Shown here one piece after another: positions 40,319 through 49,982 of a stretch of 64,000 bases of DNA (the stretch's first letter is position 1; each line of letters starts with the position of its first letter). The position numbers and the translations under genes were made by a program. Source of the stretch: UBA2336 sp049306095 (GTDB taxonomy: Bacteria; Bacteroidota; Bacteroidia; Cytophagales; Cyclobacteriaceae); the NCBI GenBank assembly GCA_049306095.1, contig JBAQPU010000055.1:37665-101664 (forward strand). The letters are read 5' to 3'. The notes under the pieces are model-generated. The model saw nothing but the letters and a program-made list of their open reading frames with translations. It had not been told where the DNA came from and did not search any database.

Positions 40319-42412
40319 ATGAAAAAGTTTAAACGTCATACGGTTACGGCTGCCCTTCCGTATGCAAACGGACCCCTGCACATCGGGCATATAGCCGGTG
40401 CATACCTGCCTGCCGATACATATGTCAGGTTTCTTCGGTTGCGAGGCGAGGATGTTGTATTTATTGGCGGATCGGATGAACATGGCGTTGCGATCACATT
40501 GGGAGCAAAAAAAGAAGGTGTTACGCCTCAGGCCTTTGTTGACAAGTACCATCGTTTGATGAAAAAGGCGTTTATAGATTTTGGGATAAGCTTTGATATT
40601 TATTCACGCACATCCAATCCTGTGCATTATGAAACAGCACAAGAGTTTTTTAAAAAGATTTATGATCAGGGAATTTTTTTAGAGGAAACATCCGATCAGT
40701 ACTATGACGAACAAGAAAAAATTTTTTTAGCGGATCGTTATATTATAGGTACCTGTCCGAAGTGTGGCAATACAAATGCGTATGGCGACCAGTGCGAAAA
40801 GTGTGGCACAAGTTTAAGTCCACGCGAATTAATTAACCCACGATCAACAGTATCGGGTAAAACACCTGTACTGAAACCAACCAAGCATTGGTATTTCCCT
40901 TTGGATAAATATGAGCATTGGTTAAAAGAGTGGCTTGTTGAAGGTCATAAGAGCGATTGGAAAACCAATGTTTACGGGCAGTGCAAGTCATGGATCGATC
41001 AGGGACTGCAACCACGATCCATCACCCGCGATCTGGATTGGGGAATCCCTGTTCCACTGGAAGAGGGCAAAGGAAAAGTACTGTACGTGTGGTTTGATGC
41101 GCCTATTGGATACATTTCCGCAACCAAAGAATTGAAAGGAAATGAATGGGAAAAATATTGGAAGGATGAAGACACAAGACTGATTCATTTTATTGGGAAG
41201 GATAATATTGTTTTTCATTGTATTATTTTCCCAGCCATGCTCAAGGCAGAAGGTAGTTTTATCCTTCCCGATAATGTTCCGGCCAATGAGTTTTTGAACC
41301 TGGAAGGTGAAAAATTATCCACCTCACGAAATCATGCCGTTTGGTTGCATGAATACCTGGTAGACTTTCCAGGTAGAAAGGATGAACTGCGTTACGTATT
41401 GAATTCTATATCCCCCGAAACGAAGGATGCTGATTTTACCTGGAAGGATTATCAGCAAAAAGTGAACAGCGAGTTGGTGGCCATTCTCGGGAATTTTGTG
41501 AACCGGGTAATGGTGTTGACCTGGAAATATTTTGATGGGAAAGTGCCGTCAGCGCACGAGTTGCAGGGCACCAACGACAGAAGGAAGAAAATAGTGGAGA
41601 AGTACAATCAGACCCATACTGATTTGAATACGTCCGTTAAAGAAATGATCAAGTCGTTGAATGAATTTCGTTTCCGTGAAGCGCAGTTTCACATGATGAA
41701 CCTGTCGAGAATCGGAAATAAATTCTTAGCGGATACAGAGCCCTGGAAGTTAGCCAAGGATGATATGGAGGCGGTGGGTGCTATCTTAAATTATGCGCTT
41801 ACCGTTGTAGGGAACATTGCCATTGCCTGCGAACCATTTTTACCGGTAACCTCCGGTAACATTCGTACACAGTTAAATAGCACCTCCGTTGATAAGAATT
41901 GGAATGAATTCTGGATTAAAGAGCAACTGATTGAGCCGCTTCGACCGCAACATCAACTTGGAAAGGCAGAGTTATTGTTCAAAAATATTGAAGATGACGA
42001 GATTGAAAAGCAAGCAGCTAAACTCAGAAAACCAAAAGCTGGTATGGAATCAACGAATTCAGAGAATACTGTAAAGCCGTTAAAATCAGAGATAACGATT
42101 GATGATTTTACAAAACTGGACATTCGCGTGGGGAAGGTGTTAGCTGCTGAGAAGATGGAGAAATCAGATAAGTTGCTGAAGCTAACGATTGACACAGGTG
42201 TTGATAAACGCACTGTTTTGAGTGGTATTGCCAGACACTACACGCCTGAAGAAATGGTAGGCAAGCAGGTTACGCTAATTGCCAACCTGGCACCGCGTAA
42301 AATGATGGGCATCGAATCGCAAGGAATGGTGTTAATGGCAGATGATGGAGCGGGGAAGCTTCGGTTACTTCAGCCGAATGAGGTGGTGAATCCAGGATCC
42401 GTTGTTAATTGA
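40319..42412 (+). CDS. metG: Methionyl-tRNA synthetase with C-terminal tRNA-binding domain
   Basis: A 697-residue class I synthetase that charges tRNA-Met. The HIGH motif is His21-Ile-Gly-His24 in NGPLHIGHIAGAYL. A zinc-binding knuckle CPKCGNTNAYGDQCEKCG is at about residues 144-161. The second signature is EGEKLSTSRNH, a KLSTS variant of KMSKS. The anticodon-binding helical domain spans about 360-560. The C-terminal EMAP/Trbp111-like dimerisation domain (about 595-697; DIRVGKVLAAEKMEKSDKLL) enhances tRNA binding. A CATCTTTG box at 40297-40304, one base off the -7 consensus, precedes the ATG. Confidence 0.96.
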   Translation: MKKFKRHTVTAALPYANGPLHIGHIAGAYLPADTYVRFLRLRGEDVVFIGGSDEHGVAITLGAKKEGVTPQAFVDKYHRLMKKAFIDFGISFDIYSRTSNPVHYETAQEFFKKIYDQGIFLEETSDQYYDEQEKIFLADRYIIGTCPKCGNTNAYGDQCEKCGTSLSPRELINPRSTVSGKTPVLKPTKHWYFPLDKYEHWLKEWLVEGHKSDWKTNVYGQCKSWIDQGLQPRSITRDLDWGIPVPLEEGKGKVLYVWFDAPIGYISATKELKGNEWEKYWKDEDTRLIHFIGKDNIVFHCIIFPAMLKAEGSFILPDNVPANEFLNLEGEKLSTSRNHAVWLHEYLVDFPGRKDELRYVLNSISPETKDADFTWKDYQQKVNSELVAILGNFVNRVMVLTWKYFDGKVPSAHELQGTNDRRKKIVEKYNQTHTDLNTSVKEMIKSLNEFRFREAQFHMMNLSRIGNKFLADTEPWKLAKDDMEAVGAILNYALTVVGNIAIACEPFLPVTSGNIRTQLNSTSVDKNWNEFWIKEQLIEPLRPQHQLGKAELLFKNIEDDEIEKQAAKLRKPKAGMESTNSENTVKPLKSEITIDDFTKLDIRVGKVLAAEKMEKSDKLLKLTIDTGVDKRTVLSGIARHYTPEEMVGKQVTLIANLAPRKMMGIESQGMVLMADDGAGKLRLLQPNEVVNPGSVVN

Positions 42413-42450
42413 TTAAAAAGTGGTCAGTTAGAAGGGAACGATAAATCTGA

Positions 42451-43011
42451 TTAGCCGTTAAAAAGGCTCATCGTTTTTGCTGCTCCTACCGTACAAAAGG
42501 AAAATACCATTTCAGCGGCTTTATCCATTAACAAGGGTAAATCAGAAAATTCTTGCTTCGAAAAATTACTGAGCACATAATCTTTTTGGTGGCCTTTGTT
42601 AAAGTCATCGCCAATGCCAAAACGTAAGCGTGAATAATCCTGCCCGCCCAATAACTCTTCAATATTTCTTAATCCGTTATGACCGGCCGAGCTTCCTTTG
42701 GTGCGCATACGCAAGGTGCCGAAGGGCAGGGCCAGGTCGTCTAAAACCACTAATAAATTTTCTTTCGGAATTTTCAGTTCCTGCAGCCAGTAGGCAATAG
42801 CCTTGCCGCTCAGGTTCATGTAGGTGGTAGGCTTGATGAGGTGAAGGTGCCTGCCTTTATATTTTAACTCTGTTTTTTCTGCATGACGGACTAACTCGAA
42901 ATCAAGCTTATGTTGATCTGCCAGGCGATCTAATACCAGAAAGCCAATATTATGCCTGGTTAGTTCATATTCGGGACCCACGTTTCCAAGTCCTGCGATC
43001 AGATATTTCAT
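42451..43011 (-). CDS. pth: Peptidyl-tRNA hydrolase
   Basis: A 186-residue enzyme that releases tRNA from prematurely dropped peptidyl-tRNA. The landmarks YLIAGLGNVGPEYELTRHNIGF (catalytic His20 in TRHNIGF), LIKPTTYMNLSGKA and LLVVLDDLALPFGTLRMR, and SSAGHNGLRNIEELLG are all in order. Length is normal. In many bacteria pth follows prs and rplY; here rplY starts about 5.3 kb away, on the same strand, with a SusC/SusD cassette on the opposite strand between them. Confidence 0.96.
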   Translation of the reverse strand: MKYLIAGLGNVGPEYELTRHNIGFLVLDRLADQHKLDFELVRHAEKTELKYKGRHLHLIKPTTYMNLSGKAIAYWLQELKIPKENLLVVLDDLALPFGTLRMRTKGSSAGHNGLRNIEELLGGQDYSRLRFGIGDDFNKGHQKDYVLSNFSKQEFSDLPLLMDKAAEMVFSFCTVGAAKTMSLFNG

Positions 43012-43114
43012 ATTTAAAGATGAGTAGATGCTCAGTAATTAGGTGGCTTGCTACGCTGGTGAGGTTAAATTTTGTTCAAAATATCGCTTATTTTTTGCGA
43101 AATTCTTATATTCA

Positions 43115-43139
43115 TGCAAGAAGTTGCAAGAAGTTGCAG
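43115..43139 (+). repeat. 10-bp direct repeat upstream of susC-like gene
   Basis: TGCAAGAAGT occurs twice in tandem and is followed by TGCAG, giving 2.4 units spaced by one helical turn, 44 bp before the susC-like start codon. It may be a regulator-binding array or a leader feature. No clear -33/-7 pair is seen in the 43012-43182 gap. Confidence 0.6.
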
Positions 43140-43182
43140 TTTCCCGCATTTGATTCCTTGTTCAACCATTAAACCATTGCCA

Positions 43183-46100
43183 ATGAAAAAACCATTTTAC
43201 AACTCTCGATGTGTGTTCGGCAATTTTATCAGGTCTAAATTGTCAAAACTTTGCTGGGCCACCGTTTTAATTCTGCTGGCAGCAACCACGCCCACCTTCT
43301 CGCAGGAACGAACGGTATCAGGTACTGTAACCTCTGCTGAGGATGGGTCTACATTACCGGGCGTGAATGTTCTTGTTAAAGGAACCAATACGGGTGTAGT
43401 CGCTGACGCCAGTGGAAAGTATAGTGTTTCAGTAAGTTCCGCCAGTCAGGTACTCGTGTTTTCTTTTATCGGGTTTAAAACGGTAGAGACCGTTGTTGGT
43501 GAAAGAACAACAGTTGATATTCAATTGGCTATTGATGCTACGCAACTATCGGAAGTTGTTGTTACTTCCTTTGGTATTGAGAAAAGCAAACAATCGATTG
43601 GATATGCTGTTCAAACAGTTGGTGCAGAAGCGTTAACGGTTGCCAAACAGCCTAATTTAGTTGCTGCTCTTCAGGGGAAGGTAGCAGGTGCGCAAATTAC
43701 AAGTTCGGGTGGTGCCCCCGGAATGAGTTCAAGAATTATTCTGAGGGGGATAACTTCATTAAACCCTGATGCCGACAATCAACCGTTGTTTGTTATTGAC
43801 GGTATTCCAATCAATAACTCTACCGTTGAAGCCGGAGCCGATAATACACCCCGCGGGTTAAGTAACCGTGCGGCTGATATTAACCCGAATGATATTGAAT
43901 CCATAAATGTGCTGAAAGGTGCCGCAGCAACCGGATTGTATGGCGTTCGTGCAGGTAACGGGGCAATCGTAATTACTACAAAAAGGGGAAAAGCGGGTAG
44001 TGTTAGAGTAAACCTGGGCACAACCTATGGTGTGGAGAATGTTAATAAGTTCCCGGAATTTCAGGAAAAATATGGCCAGGGTTTTAATGGTTTGTATGAC
44101 CTGACTAGTGTTTATCCGGCCTGGGGTGCGCCCATCGAAGCAGCAAATGTGATTGATCCCGGGTATCGCTATTATGATAATTACAGAAATGCCATGGAAA
44201 CAGGTATGTTGTCTGATACCTACTTAAATGTTTCCGGAGGAACCGACATCGTGGGTATTTATGCTTCCGTGAATAACACTTACCAGAAAGGCGTTATCCC
44301 ATTCTCTGATTGGAAGCGTACCTCGCTTCGCTTCAATGGAACCGCAAAATTCAATGAGAAGTTTAATATGGGGGCATCTGTTAATTATAGTGTCTCCGGT
44401 GGCGATAGGGTTGCGCATGATCGTTTTGGTGAAAACTTATTTTATCAACCACACACGATGGATGTTACGAATTACATCAAACCGGATGGAACGCAGATCA
44501 CGAATTATTTATCGGATAACCCAATCTATTCTGCCCGTTTCTGGACGTATGTTGATGAGGTAGACAGAACCATTGCCACCATTAATTTTAACTATAAACC
44601 TGTCAGTTGGATTGAGTTTTCGTATCGCTTTGGAAACGATTTTTATTCTGATAACCGGGAAGAAATTTTACCGGGGCCGCTGGGTGTTGTGGATGAAATT
44701 CCTCTTTCTACAACCGGTTTTATTGAGCAGCGAAGAATTACAAATCGATTCCTGAACTCAAACTTCTACGTTACCCTTACCCGGAATATTACCCCTGATT
44801 TGAAAGGTTTATTACGATTGGGAAATGAGGTATTTGATACAGAATATAATAGTATCAGAACCACCGGCAATCAATTTGTAACACCGGAATTTTATAGTTT
44901 CAGTAATGTCACGGAAATGCTCATCAGCGAGTACACTGAAAACAGGAGGCTTGTTGGATTTTATGGAGAACTGGATCTGAATTATAAAGATTATTTGTTT
45001 TTAAATATCACCGGTAGGAATGATAAGTCTTCAGCGTTGCCCGTGCAAAACAATTCATTCTTTTATCCATCCTTTAACCTTAGCTTCGTATTCAATGATG
45101 TGCTCAATCTCCCTGCTCAATTGTCGTATGGTAAATTACGGGCAGCTTATGGCGAGGTTGGTAAAGACACGGATCCCTACAGGACCTCCACCGTTTATAC
45201 ATCTGCGAATGGATTTCCGTTGAATGGCCAATTGGGGTATACCAGGGGTACAACGCTTGGTAGTGCGGATCTGAAACCAGAGCGAACTTCTACCATAGAA
45301 TTAGGAACAGAATTGAAGTTTCTTGAGAACCGGGTTGGAATAGATTTCACCTGGTATAAAGCCAACAGTAAAGATCAGATACTTGCTGTGCCTGTTTCAA
45401 ATGCGGTAGGGTATACAACGGCTATAACAAATGCCGGGGAAATCGAAAATAAGGGAATTGAAATTATCCTTACCGGTACTCCTTACCGTAGCGGAAATTT
45501 TCAGTGGGATGCGCAAGTAAATTTCACCCGTAATCGAAATCGAGTGGTGGATATTGCAGAGGGCATTGATGAGATTGTGATTGGTGACCAGTTTGGATAT
45601 TCTGGAAGTACCGTAACAATGAAGCTGATCGAAGGAGCACCTTATGGTAATATTTATGGCACGAGTTTTCAGCGCTACTATGCTGGGGGTGAGCCTGCAG
45701 ACTTAACATACCTGGATCATGACCGAGATATCGTTATTGGTGCAGATGGTTTCCCGGTAAGAAACACCAATCAATTAGTGGTTGGAAATGTTCAGCCAAA
45801 ATGGTTAATGGGCATCCGAAACGAGTTTACCTATAAAGGAATAAGCCTTAATTTTTTGATCGATATTCGATGGAAAATGGATCAGTATGACCAGTTCGCC
45901 AACTACATGTCGGCTTTCGGAAAAGGCAGCTATTCCAATAACCGTAACGATGTTGTTATTTTTGATGGCGTATTGGCCGATGGAACACCGAATACTAAAG
46001 AAGTTTGGCTTGGCCAGGCGTTAGGCCCGGATGGCGTTAATTATGGTGCCGGTTTCTACAGAAATGTTCATAGAAGAGTTTCAGAGAATTTTGTTAAAGA

Positions 46101-46347
46101 TGCATCGTTCGTTAAGATTAGAAATATTTCGCTTTCTTATAACCTCCCTGCGAAATGGCTAAAACCGCTTTCGATACAATCTGCATCGGTATCCACAACG
46201 CTCAACAATATTATTTTGTGGACACCCTGGAATAACTATGACCCCGAGTCGTTCAGCAGTGGAGCAGGCAGTAATGCTACCGGCTTTACAGGTTTAGGGT
46301 ACCCGGGTACAAGAAGTTTACTGTTCTCCCTGAATTTAACATTATAA
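43183..46347 (+). CDS. SusC/RagA-type TonB-linked outer-membrane transporter
   Basis: From the ATG at 43183 the product has 1054 residues; an upstream in-frame ATG at 43072 would put 37 residues before a normal signal peptide (LCWATVLILLAATTPTFSQ). After it comes a carboxypeptidase-regulatory-like domain (TVSGTVTSAEDGSTLPGVNV), then the TonB-dependent plug (TSFGIEKSKQSIGYAVQTV; the LQGKVAGAQITSSGGAPG and GAAATGLYGVRAGNGAI motifs) and a long beta-barrel ending in LLFSLNLTL, with a C-terminal hydrophobic residue. It imports an oligosaccharide, peptide or other nutrient with its SusD partner. No glycoside hydrolase is encoded nearby, so the substrate is unknown. Confidence 0.94.
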   Translation: MKKPFYNSRCVFGNFIRSKLSKLCWATVLILLAATTPTFSQERTVSGTVTSAEDGSTLPGVNVLVKGTNTGVVADASGKYSVSVSSASQVLVFSFIGFKTVETVVGERTTVDIQLAIDATQLSEVVVTSFGIEKSKQSIGYAVQTVGAEALTVAKQPNLVAALQGKVAGAQITSSGGAPGMSSRIILRGITSLNPDADNQPLFVIDGIPINNSTVEAGADNTPRGLSNRAADINPNDIESINVLKGAAATGLYGVRAGNGAIVITTKRGKAGSVRVNLGTTYGVENVNKFPEFQEKYGQGFNGLYDLTSVYPAWGAPIEAANVIDPGYRYYDNYRNAMETGMLSDTYLNVSGGTDIVGIYASVNNTYQKGVIPFSDWKRTSLRFNGTAKFNEKFNMGASVNYSVSGGDRVAHDRFGENLFYQPHTMDVTNYIKPDGTQITNYLSDNPIYSARFWTYVDEVDRTIATINFNYKPVSWIEFSYRFGNDFYSDNREEILPGPLGVVDEIPLSTTGFIEQRRITNRFLNSNFYVTLTRNITPDLKGLLRLGNEVFDTEYNSIRTTGNQFVTPEFYSFSNVTEMLISEYTENRRLVGFYGELDLNYKDYLFLNITGRNDKSSALPVQNNSFFYPSFNLSFVFNDVLNLPAQLSYGKLRAAYGEVGKDTDPYRTSTVYTSANGFPLNGQLGYTRGTTLGSADLKPERTSTIELGTELKFLENRVGIDFTWYKANSKDQILAVPVSNAVGYTTAITNAGEIENKGIEIILTGTPYRSGNFQWDAQVNFTRNRNRVVDIAEGIDEIVIGDQFGYSGSTVTMKLIEGAPYGNIYGTSFQRYYAGGEPADLTYLDHDRDIVIGADGFPVRNTNQLVVGNVQPKWLMGIRNEFTYKGISLNFLIDIRWKMDQYDQFANYMSAFGKGSYSNNRNDVVIFDGVLADGTPNTKEVWLGQALGPDGVNYGAGFYRNVHRRVSENFVKDASFVKIRNISLSYNLPAKWLKPLSIQSASVSTTLNNIILWTPWNNYDPESFSSGAGSNATGFTGLGYPGTRSLLFSLNLTL

Positions 46348-46358
46348 ATTTTCGAGTT

Positions 46359-47768
46359 ATGAAAATTAAATTAATTGGAATTTTAGTTTTTATTGTCACG
46401 CTGAGTGGATGTGACGATTACCTGGATATCAATAAGGATCCTAATAATCCAACAACGGTTCCTATTACCGGTTTGATGTCAACGGTTACGCTGAGAACCG
46501 GAAATAATATTCAGAGTATTGGCGAGTTCACATCCTACTTTGTTCAGTACCTGGCCTCTCCAAATGAAGCAGGATTAACCGATACGCAAAGCGAAGTTCC
46601 GTATGACGGTTCTTGGTTTGATATCTATCACTTATTGAGTGACGTAAGCGATCTTGAAAAGCTGGCTGCTGATCAAGGGGCTACACATTACGTTGGGGTA
46701 GCCAAAGTTGTTAAAGCTATTAACCTGGCATTGGCCATTGATGTGTGGGGGGACATTCCTTATACAGAAGCTTTTTTTGCCCAGACCCTTAAACCAGCCT
46801 ATGATGATGATGAAGCTTTGTATGACCAAGTGTTTCTGCTTTTAGATGGTGGAATCACGGCCCTGGAGTCTGCCGAGAGTACAGTTGCGCTTGGTAACGA
46901 TGACTTTATCTTTCATGGCGATATTGACCTGTGGATTAAGACTGCCTATGCATTAAAGGCACGATACCTGAATCACTTAAGTAAAACAGCGGCCTACGAT
47001 CCAGATGCGGTTTTGGCAGCTCTTGCCAATGGTTTCGCTAATGATACCGAAAATGCGAAAGTGGATTATTTTGATACCGATATTAATCCGTGGGGATCAG
47101 TGGCGCTAAGTCAGGCCGCATTGATTTTGGATGGATGGATTTCGGAGCAGATTGTAGATGCCATGAATGGTACCACTTTTGGAGTAGTAGACCCCCGGAT
47201 GCCTTTTATGTATAGCATTACAGAGTTTGGTACTTATATAGGAACAGAAAATGGAGCCGGAAGAGGAGGTGCTGATGTTCAGGGTGAACGGTCTGTTTTG
47301 GTTGTGGATACCTACTATGCCGATCAGCTTTCGCCCATTTTAGTGATTACGCATGCTGAGCAAAAATTCATTGAAGCAGAGGCATATTTAAGAAAGAGTA
47401 TGAAGACAGAGGCCTACAATGCATACCTCGCAGGAATTGCCTCACACATGAATCTGATTGGAGTTGATCCGGCAGACCGCGATACGTATTTGGCGGATCC
47501 AGTTGTAGCTGTTGGTTCTGGCAACATAACCCTTGATTTGATCATGAAGGAAAAATATGTGGCTATGTTTTTACATCCGGAAGCATGGAATGATGCCAGA
47601 CGCTATGATTATCAATATACAGATATGGATATTCCGGTTGGGCATAATCCCGACCTGGGTGGTGAGTTTATTAGAAGGGTAATATATCCACAATCAGAAA
47701 CTTCCCGTAATGGATCAAATGTTCCGGAAGTTGATTTGTTAGATACAATTTGGTGGGATCAAAATTAA
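46359..47768 (+). CDS. SusD/RagB-like outer-membrane lipoprotein
   Basis: A 469-residue SusD-like protein. The signal peptide ends in the lipobox TLSGCDDYLDIN (lipidated Cys about residue 19), followed by the family start DPNNPTTVPI. It has the helical, TPR-containing SusD fold; landmarks include WGDIPYTEAFFAQTLKPAYDD (as a position marker near residue 130), ALKARYLNHLSK and RMPFMYSITEFG. It resembles the SusD-like family 2 rather than the classic SusD. It should cap the SusC transporter at the cell surface. It is encoded 11 bp after susC and co-transcribed with it. Ligand unknown. Confidence 0.93.
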   Translation: MKIKLIGILVFIVTLSGCDDYLDINKDPNNPTTVPITGLMSTVTLRTGNNIQSIGEFTSYFVQYLASPNEAGLTDTQSEVPYDGSWFDIYHLLSDVSDLEKLAADQGATHYVGVAKVVKAINLALAIDVWGDIPYTEAFFAQTLKPAYDDDEALYDQVFLLLDGGITALESAESTVALGNDDFIFHGDIDLWIKTAYALKARYLNHLSKTAAYDPDAVLAALANGFANDTENAKVDYFDTDINPWGSVALSQAALILDGWISEQIVDAMNGTTFGVVDPRMPFMYSITEFGTYIGTENGAGRGGADVQGERSVLVVDTYYADQLSPILVITHAEQKFIEAEAYLRKSMKTEAYNAYLAGIASHMNLIGVDPADRDTYLADPVVAVGSGNITLDLIMKEKYVAMFLHPEAWNDARRYDYQYTDMDIPVGHNPDLGGEFIRRVIYPQSETSRNGSNVPEVDLLDTIWWDQN

Positions 47769-47781
47769 AATGTAAGAGCTT

Positions 47782-48210
47782 ATGAAATCAAGTATTAAAA
47801 TAAGAACGATTCTGTCATTGGCGGTCGTGGTGCTGTTGCTCTCATGCGAAGAAAATGAACAGATGCCTTCCTACAAAAAAGTTGGCACAGCCTATCAAAC
47901 GGTAGCGTCAGTAGCTGTTTCTTCTACAACACCAGCGCAAGGCACTCCTGTTACGATAACGGTGAAATATGTAAATATGGATAGTGATCCGTTGTCAAAA
48001 ATTGTTGTAAAAATAAACGAGAACGGTGGGGCGTATACTGAAGTTGCCTCCATTGACCAATCCAACGCGGACACATCGGCCGAGATAACAGTACCGTATG
48101 ACTATACTGTGACGCAAACGGCAGGAACTGCAGTTGGAATTCAGATCGAATTGTTTTCCAAGAAGGAATTCCCACAACTATTACGAAAAGGGGGGATAAC
48201 AGTTCAGTAG
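47782..48210 (+). CDS. Small lipoprotein of the SusC/SusD cassette
   Basis: A 142-residue exported lipoprotein. The signal peptide SLAVVVLLLSC carries the lipobox with Cys at about residue 22. The mature domain is beta-rich, with SVAVSSTTPAQGTPVTITV and a middle strand KIVVKINENGGAYTEV, resembling an immunoglobulin-like fold. No catalytic motif and no recognised family. It lies 13 bp after susD and before a strong terminator, so it is the third gene of the cassette and probably a surface accessory protein for the transported ligand. Confidence 0.82.
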   Translation: MKSSIKIRTILSLAVVVLLLSCEENEQMPSYKKVGTAYQTVASVAVSSTTPAQGTPVTITVKYVNMDSDPLSKIVVKINENGGAYTEVASIDQSNADTSAEITVPYDYTVTQTAGTAVGIQIELFSKKEFPQLLRKGGITVQ

Positions 48211-48224
48211 AAAAGTCGTTTAAG

Positions 48225-48262
48225 AAAAAAAGGCCATCTCAAAAATGAGATGGCCTTTTTTA
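48225..48262. terminator. Bidirectional terminator between the Sus cassette and rplY
   Basis: Perfect stem AAGGCCATCTC / GAGATGGCCTT with a 6-base loop, flanked by A and T runs on both sides. It serves both the plus-strand cassette and the minus-strand rplY-prs transcript. Confidence 0.93.
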
Positions 48263-48282
48263 TTGAAGCGTACTTACCAAAA

Positions 48283-48972
48283 TTACTTCTTGCCTTCTTC
48301 CTTCTTAGGAGCCTCTTTCTTGGCATCGGCAGCAGGAGCAGCACCTGCAGCAGGAGCAGCGGCAGCACCTTCAGCAGGAGTAGTAGCAGCTTCAGCAGCT
48401 TTCGCGGCATCTTCAGCAGCCAGCTTGGCAGCACGGGGAACTTCAACCGCAGCAATTGCTGATTGCTTGGGATCCAGGAACTCCAGTCCGGCAATTTTCA
48501 TATCACCAACTTTAATGGCGTGGTGGAAGTCAAGTTCAGTTACATCCACATCAATATGATCGGGCATGTCTTTCGCAAAACCAGCTACTTTTAAAGCGGC
48601 ACGTTTTCTAACCAGGGCACCACCTTTGTCAACACCTTTTGCTTTGCCCACCAGTCGGGTAGGAATGCTCATTTTGATTTTGCGATCTTCTGCAATCTTT
48701 AGAAAATCAGCGTGTAAAATGATTTCGCTTACCGGGTGGAACTGTACTTCCTGTAAAATTGCTTTACTCTCTTCACCTTCAATGTTCAGGTGAACAAAGT
48801 GGGCTTCATTGGTATACACCAAATCACGGAAGAGAAGCATGGGCGCATAAAAATGCACTTGTTCATTTCCGCCATACACTACGCAGGGAACATAGCCATC
48901 GTTTCTCAGGTTCTGAGACTCTGACTTGCCGAGATTCGCTCTTTTATACCCTACAATCTCGATTGTTTTCAT
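48283..48972 (-). CDS. rplY: Ribosomal protein bL25, long CTC/TL5 form
   Basis: A 229-residue bL25 of the general stress protein CTC type, which binds 5S rRNA in the 50S subunit. The N-terminal L25 domain (about 1-90) contains KSESQNLRNDGYVPCVVYGG; the second TL5 domain (about 95-185) includes HPVSEIILHADFLK and VDVTELDFHHAIKVGDM. The C-terminal ~45 residues are an Ala/Pro/Glu/Lys-rich, disordered tail. It lies 24 bp downstream of prs on the minus strand, the usual prs-rplY pairing; pth, the expected next gene, is displaced by the Sus cassette. Confidence 0.95.
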   Translation of the reverse strand: MKTIEIVGYKRANLGKSESQNLRNDGYVPCVVYGGNEQVHFYAPMLLFRDLVYTNEAHFVHLNIEGEESKAILQEVQFHPVSEIILHADFLKIAEDRKIKMSIPTRLVGKAKGVDKGGALVRKRAALKVAGFAKDMPDHIDVDVTELDFHHAIKVGDMKIAGLEFLDPKQSAIAAVEVPRAAKLAAEDAAKAAEAATTPAEGAAAAPAAGAAPAADAKKEAPKKEEGKK

Positions 48973-48996
48973 GGTTAATTTATGTTTAGTTAATAA

Positions 48997-49926
48997 TTAC
49001 AGTTTAATAAAAAGGGAGCTGATCGACTCGTGATCGTGAATTTTACGGATCGCTTTGGCGAACAGATCAGAAACCGTCAACACCTTGATCTTAGCACTCT
49101 TTTGTTTTAATGGAATCGTATCAGATACCACAATTTCCTCCAATACCGAAGCTTCTATATTTTCATAAGCCTTTCCGGAAAGAACAGGATGGGTACACAC
49201 CGCTCTTACTGAATTGGCACCTTTTTCCTTTAACAACGCTGCTGCTTTACAGATGGTACCGGCTGTGTCAACCAGGTCATCCACTAAAACTACATCTTTG
49301 CCCTCCACATCTCCGATCAGACGCATGGATTCCACCTTGTTGGCTTCTTTGCGATACTTGTCACACACAGCCAGCTCAGCATCGAAGAATTTCGCAAAGC
49401 TGCGGGCTCTTTTAATGCCACCAACATCGGGAGAGGCAAACATGATATTTTTTAATCCCAGTGATTTCAGGTAGGGTACAAAAATGTAGGCTCCGTCCAG
49501 GTGGTCAACAGGAATATCAAAGAATCCCTGAATCTGATCGGCATGTAAATCGCATGCCATGATTCGGTTTGCACCGGCAGCCGAAAGTAAATTGGCAATC
49601 AACTTAGCGGCAATGGATACACGCGGTTTATCTTTTCTGTCCTGTCGGGCATATCCGAAGTACGGAATTACCACATTAACACTTGATGCACTGGCGCGTT
49701 GAGCTGCATCCACCATCAATAAAAGCTCCATCAGGTTATCAGAGGGAGGAATAGTGGATTGGATGATAAAGACTTCATGACCGCGAACCGATTCTTTCAG
49801 GAAGGGAGACATTTCCCCATCACTGAACTGCTGGTAGTTAACCTCACCCAACGATTCGCCATACGCATGAGCAATTTTCTCAGCCAGGTAGGTTGTTGCT
49901 AAACCACTGAAAATCTTAACAGCCAT
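48997..49926 (-). CDS. prs: Ribose-phosphate pyrophosphokinase
   Basis: A 309-residue PRPP synthetase that makes 5-phosphoribosyl 1-diphosphate for purines, pyrimidines, histidine and NAD. The landmarks are SDGEMSPFLKESVRGHEVFI near the N-terminus, the flexible-loop segment YFGYARQDRK (about 98-107), the LHADQIQGFFDIPVDHL metal/ribose region, and the PRPP-binding motif VVLVDDLVDTAGT (about residues 212-224). Length is normal. It is preceded on the same strand by a terminator and tRNA-Gln, an arrangement also known from other phyla where tRNA-Gln sits beside prs. Confidence 0.96.
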   Translation of the reverse strand: MAVKIFSGLATTYLAEKIAHAYGESLGEVNYQQFSDGEMSPFLKESVRGHEVFIIQSTIPPSDNLMELLLMVDAAQRASASSVNVVIPYFGYARQDRKDKPRVSIAAKLIANLLSAAGANRIMACDLHADQIQGFFDIPVDHLDGAYIFVPYLKSLGLKNIMFASPDVGGIKRARSFAKFFDAELAVCDKYRKEANKVESMRLIGDVEGKDVVLVDDLVDTAGTICKAAALLKEKGANSVRAVCTHPVLSGKAYENIEASVLEEIVVSDTIPLKQKSAKIKVLTVSDLFAKAIRKIHDHESISSLFIKL

Positions 49927-49943
49927 TGGGTAAAAATTAACTA

Positions 49944-49972
49944 AAATCCCGTCCTCTGGACGGGATTTTTTA
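49944..49972. terminator. Strong hairpin between tRNA-Gln and prs
   Basis: Eleven-pair stem AAATCCCGTCC / GGACGGGATTT with a 3-base loop (TCT). On the minus strand it is followed by only four Ts, on the plus strand by six. It probably ends the tRNA-Gln transcript and may let some transcription pass into prs. Confidence 0.8.
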
Positions 49973-49982
49973 GCAAGTAAAG

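Noticed and set aside
48204..48494. Leu/Pro-rich open frame on the same strand as rplY in another frame
   Set aside because: It is a shadow of the Ala/Pro-rich tail of bL25; composition follows the GC-rich alanine codons and there is no independent start or family.
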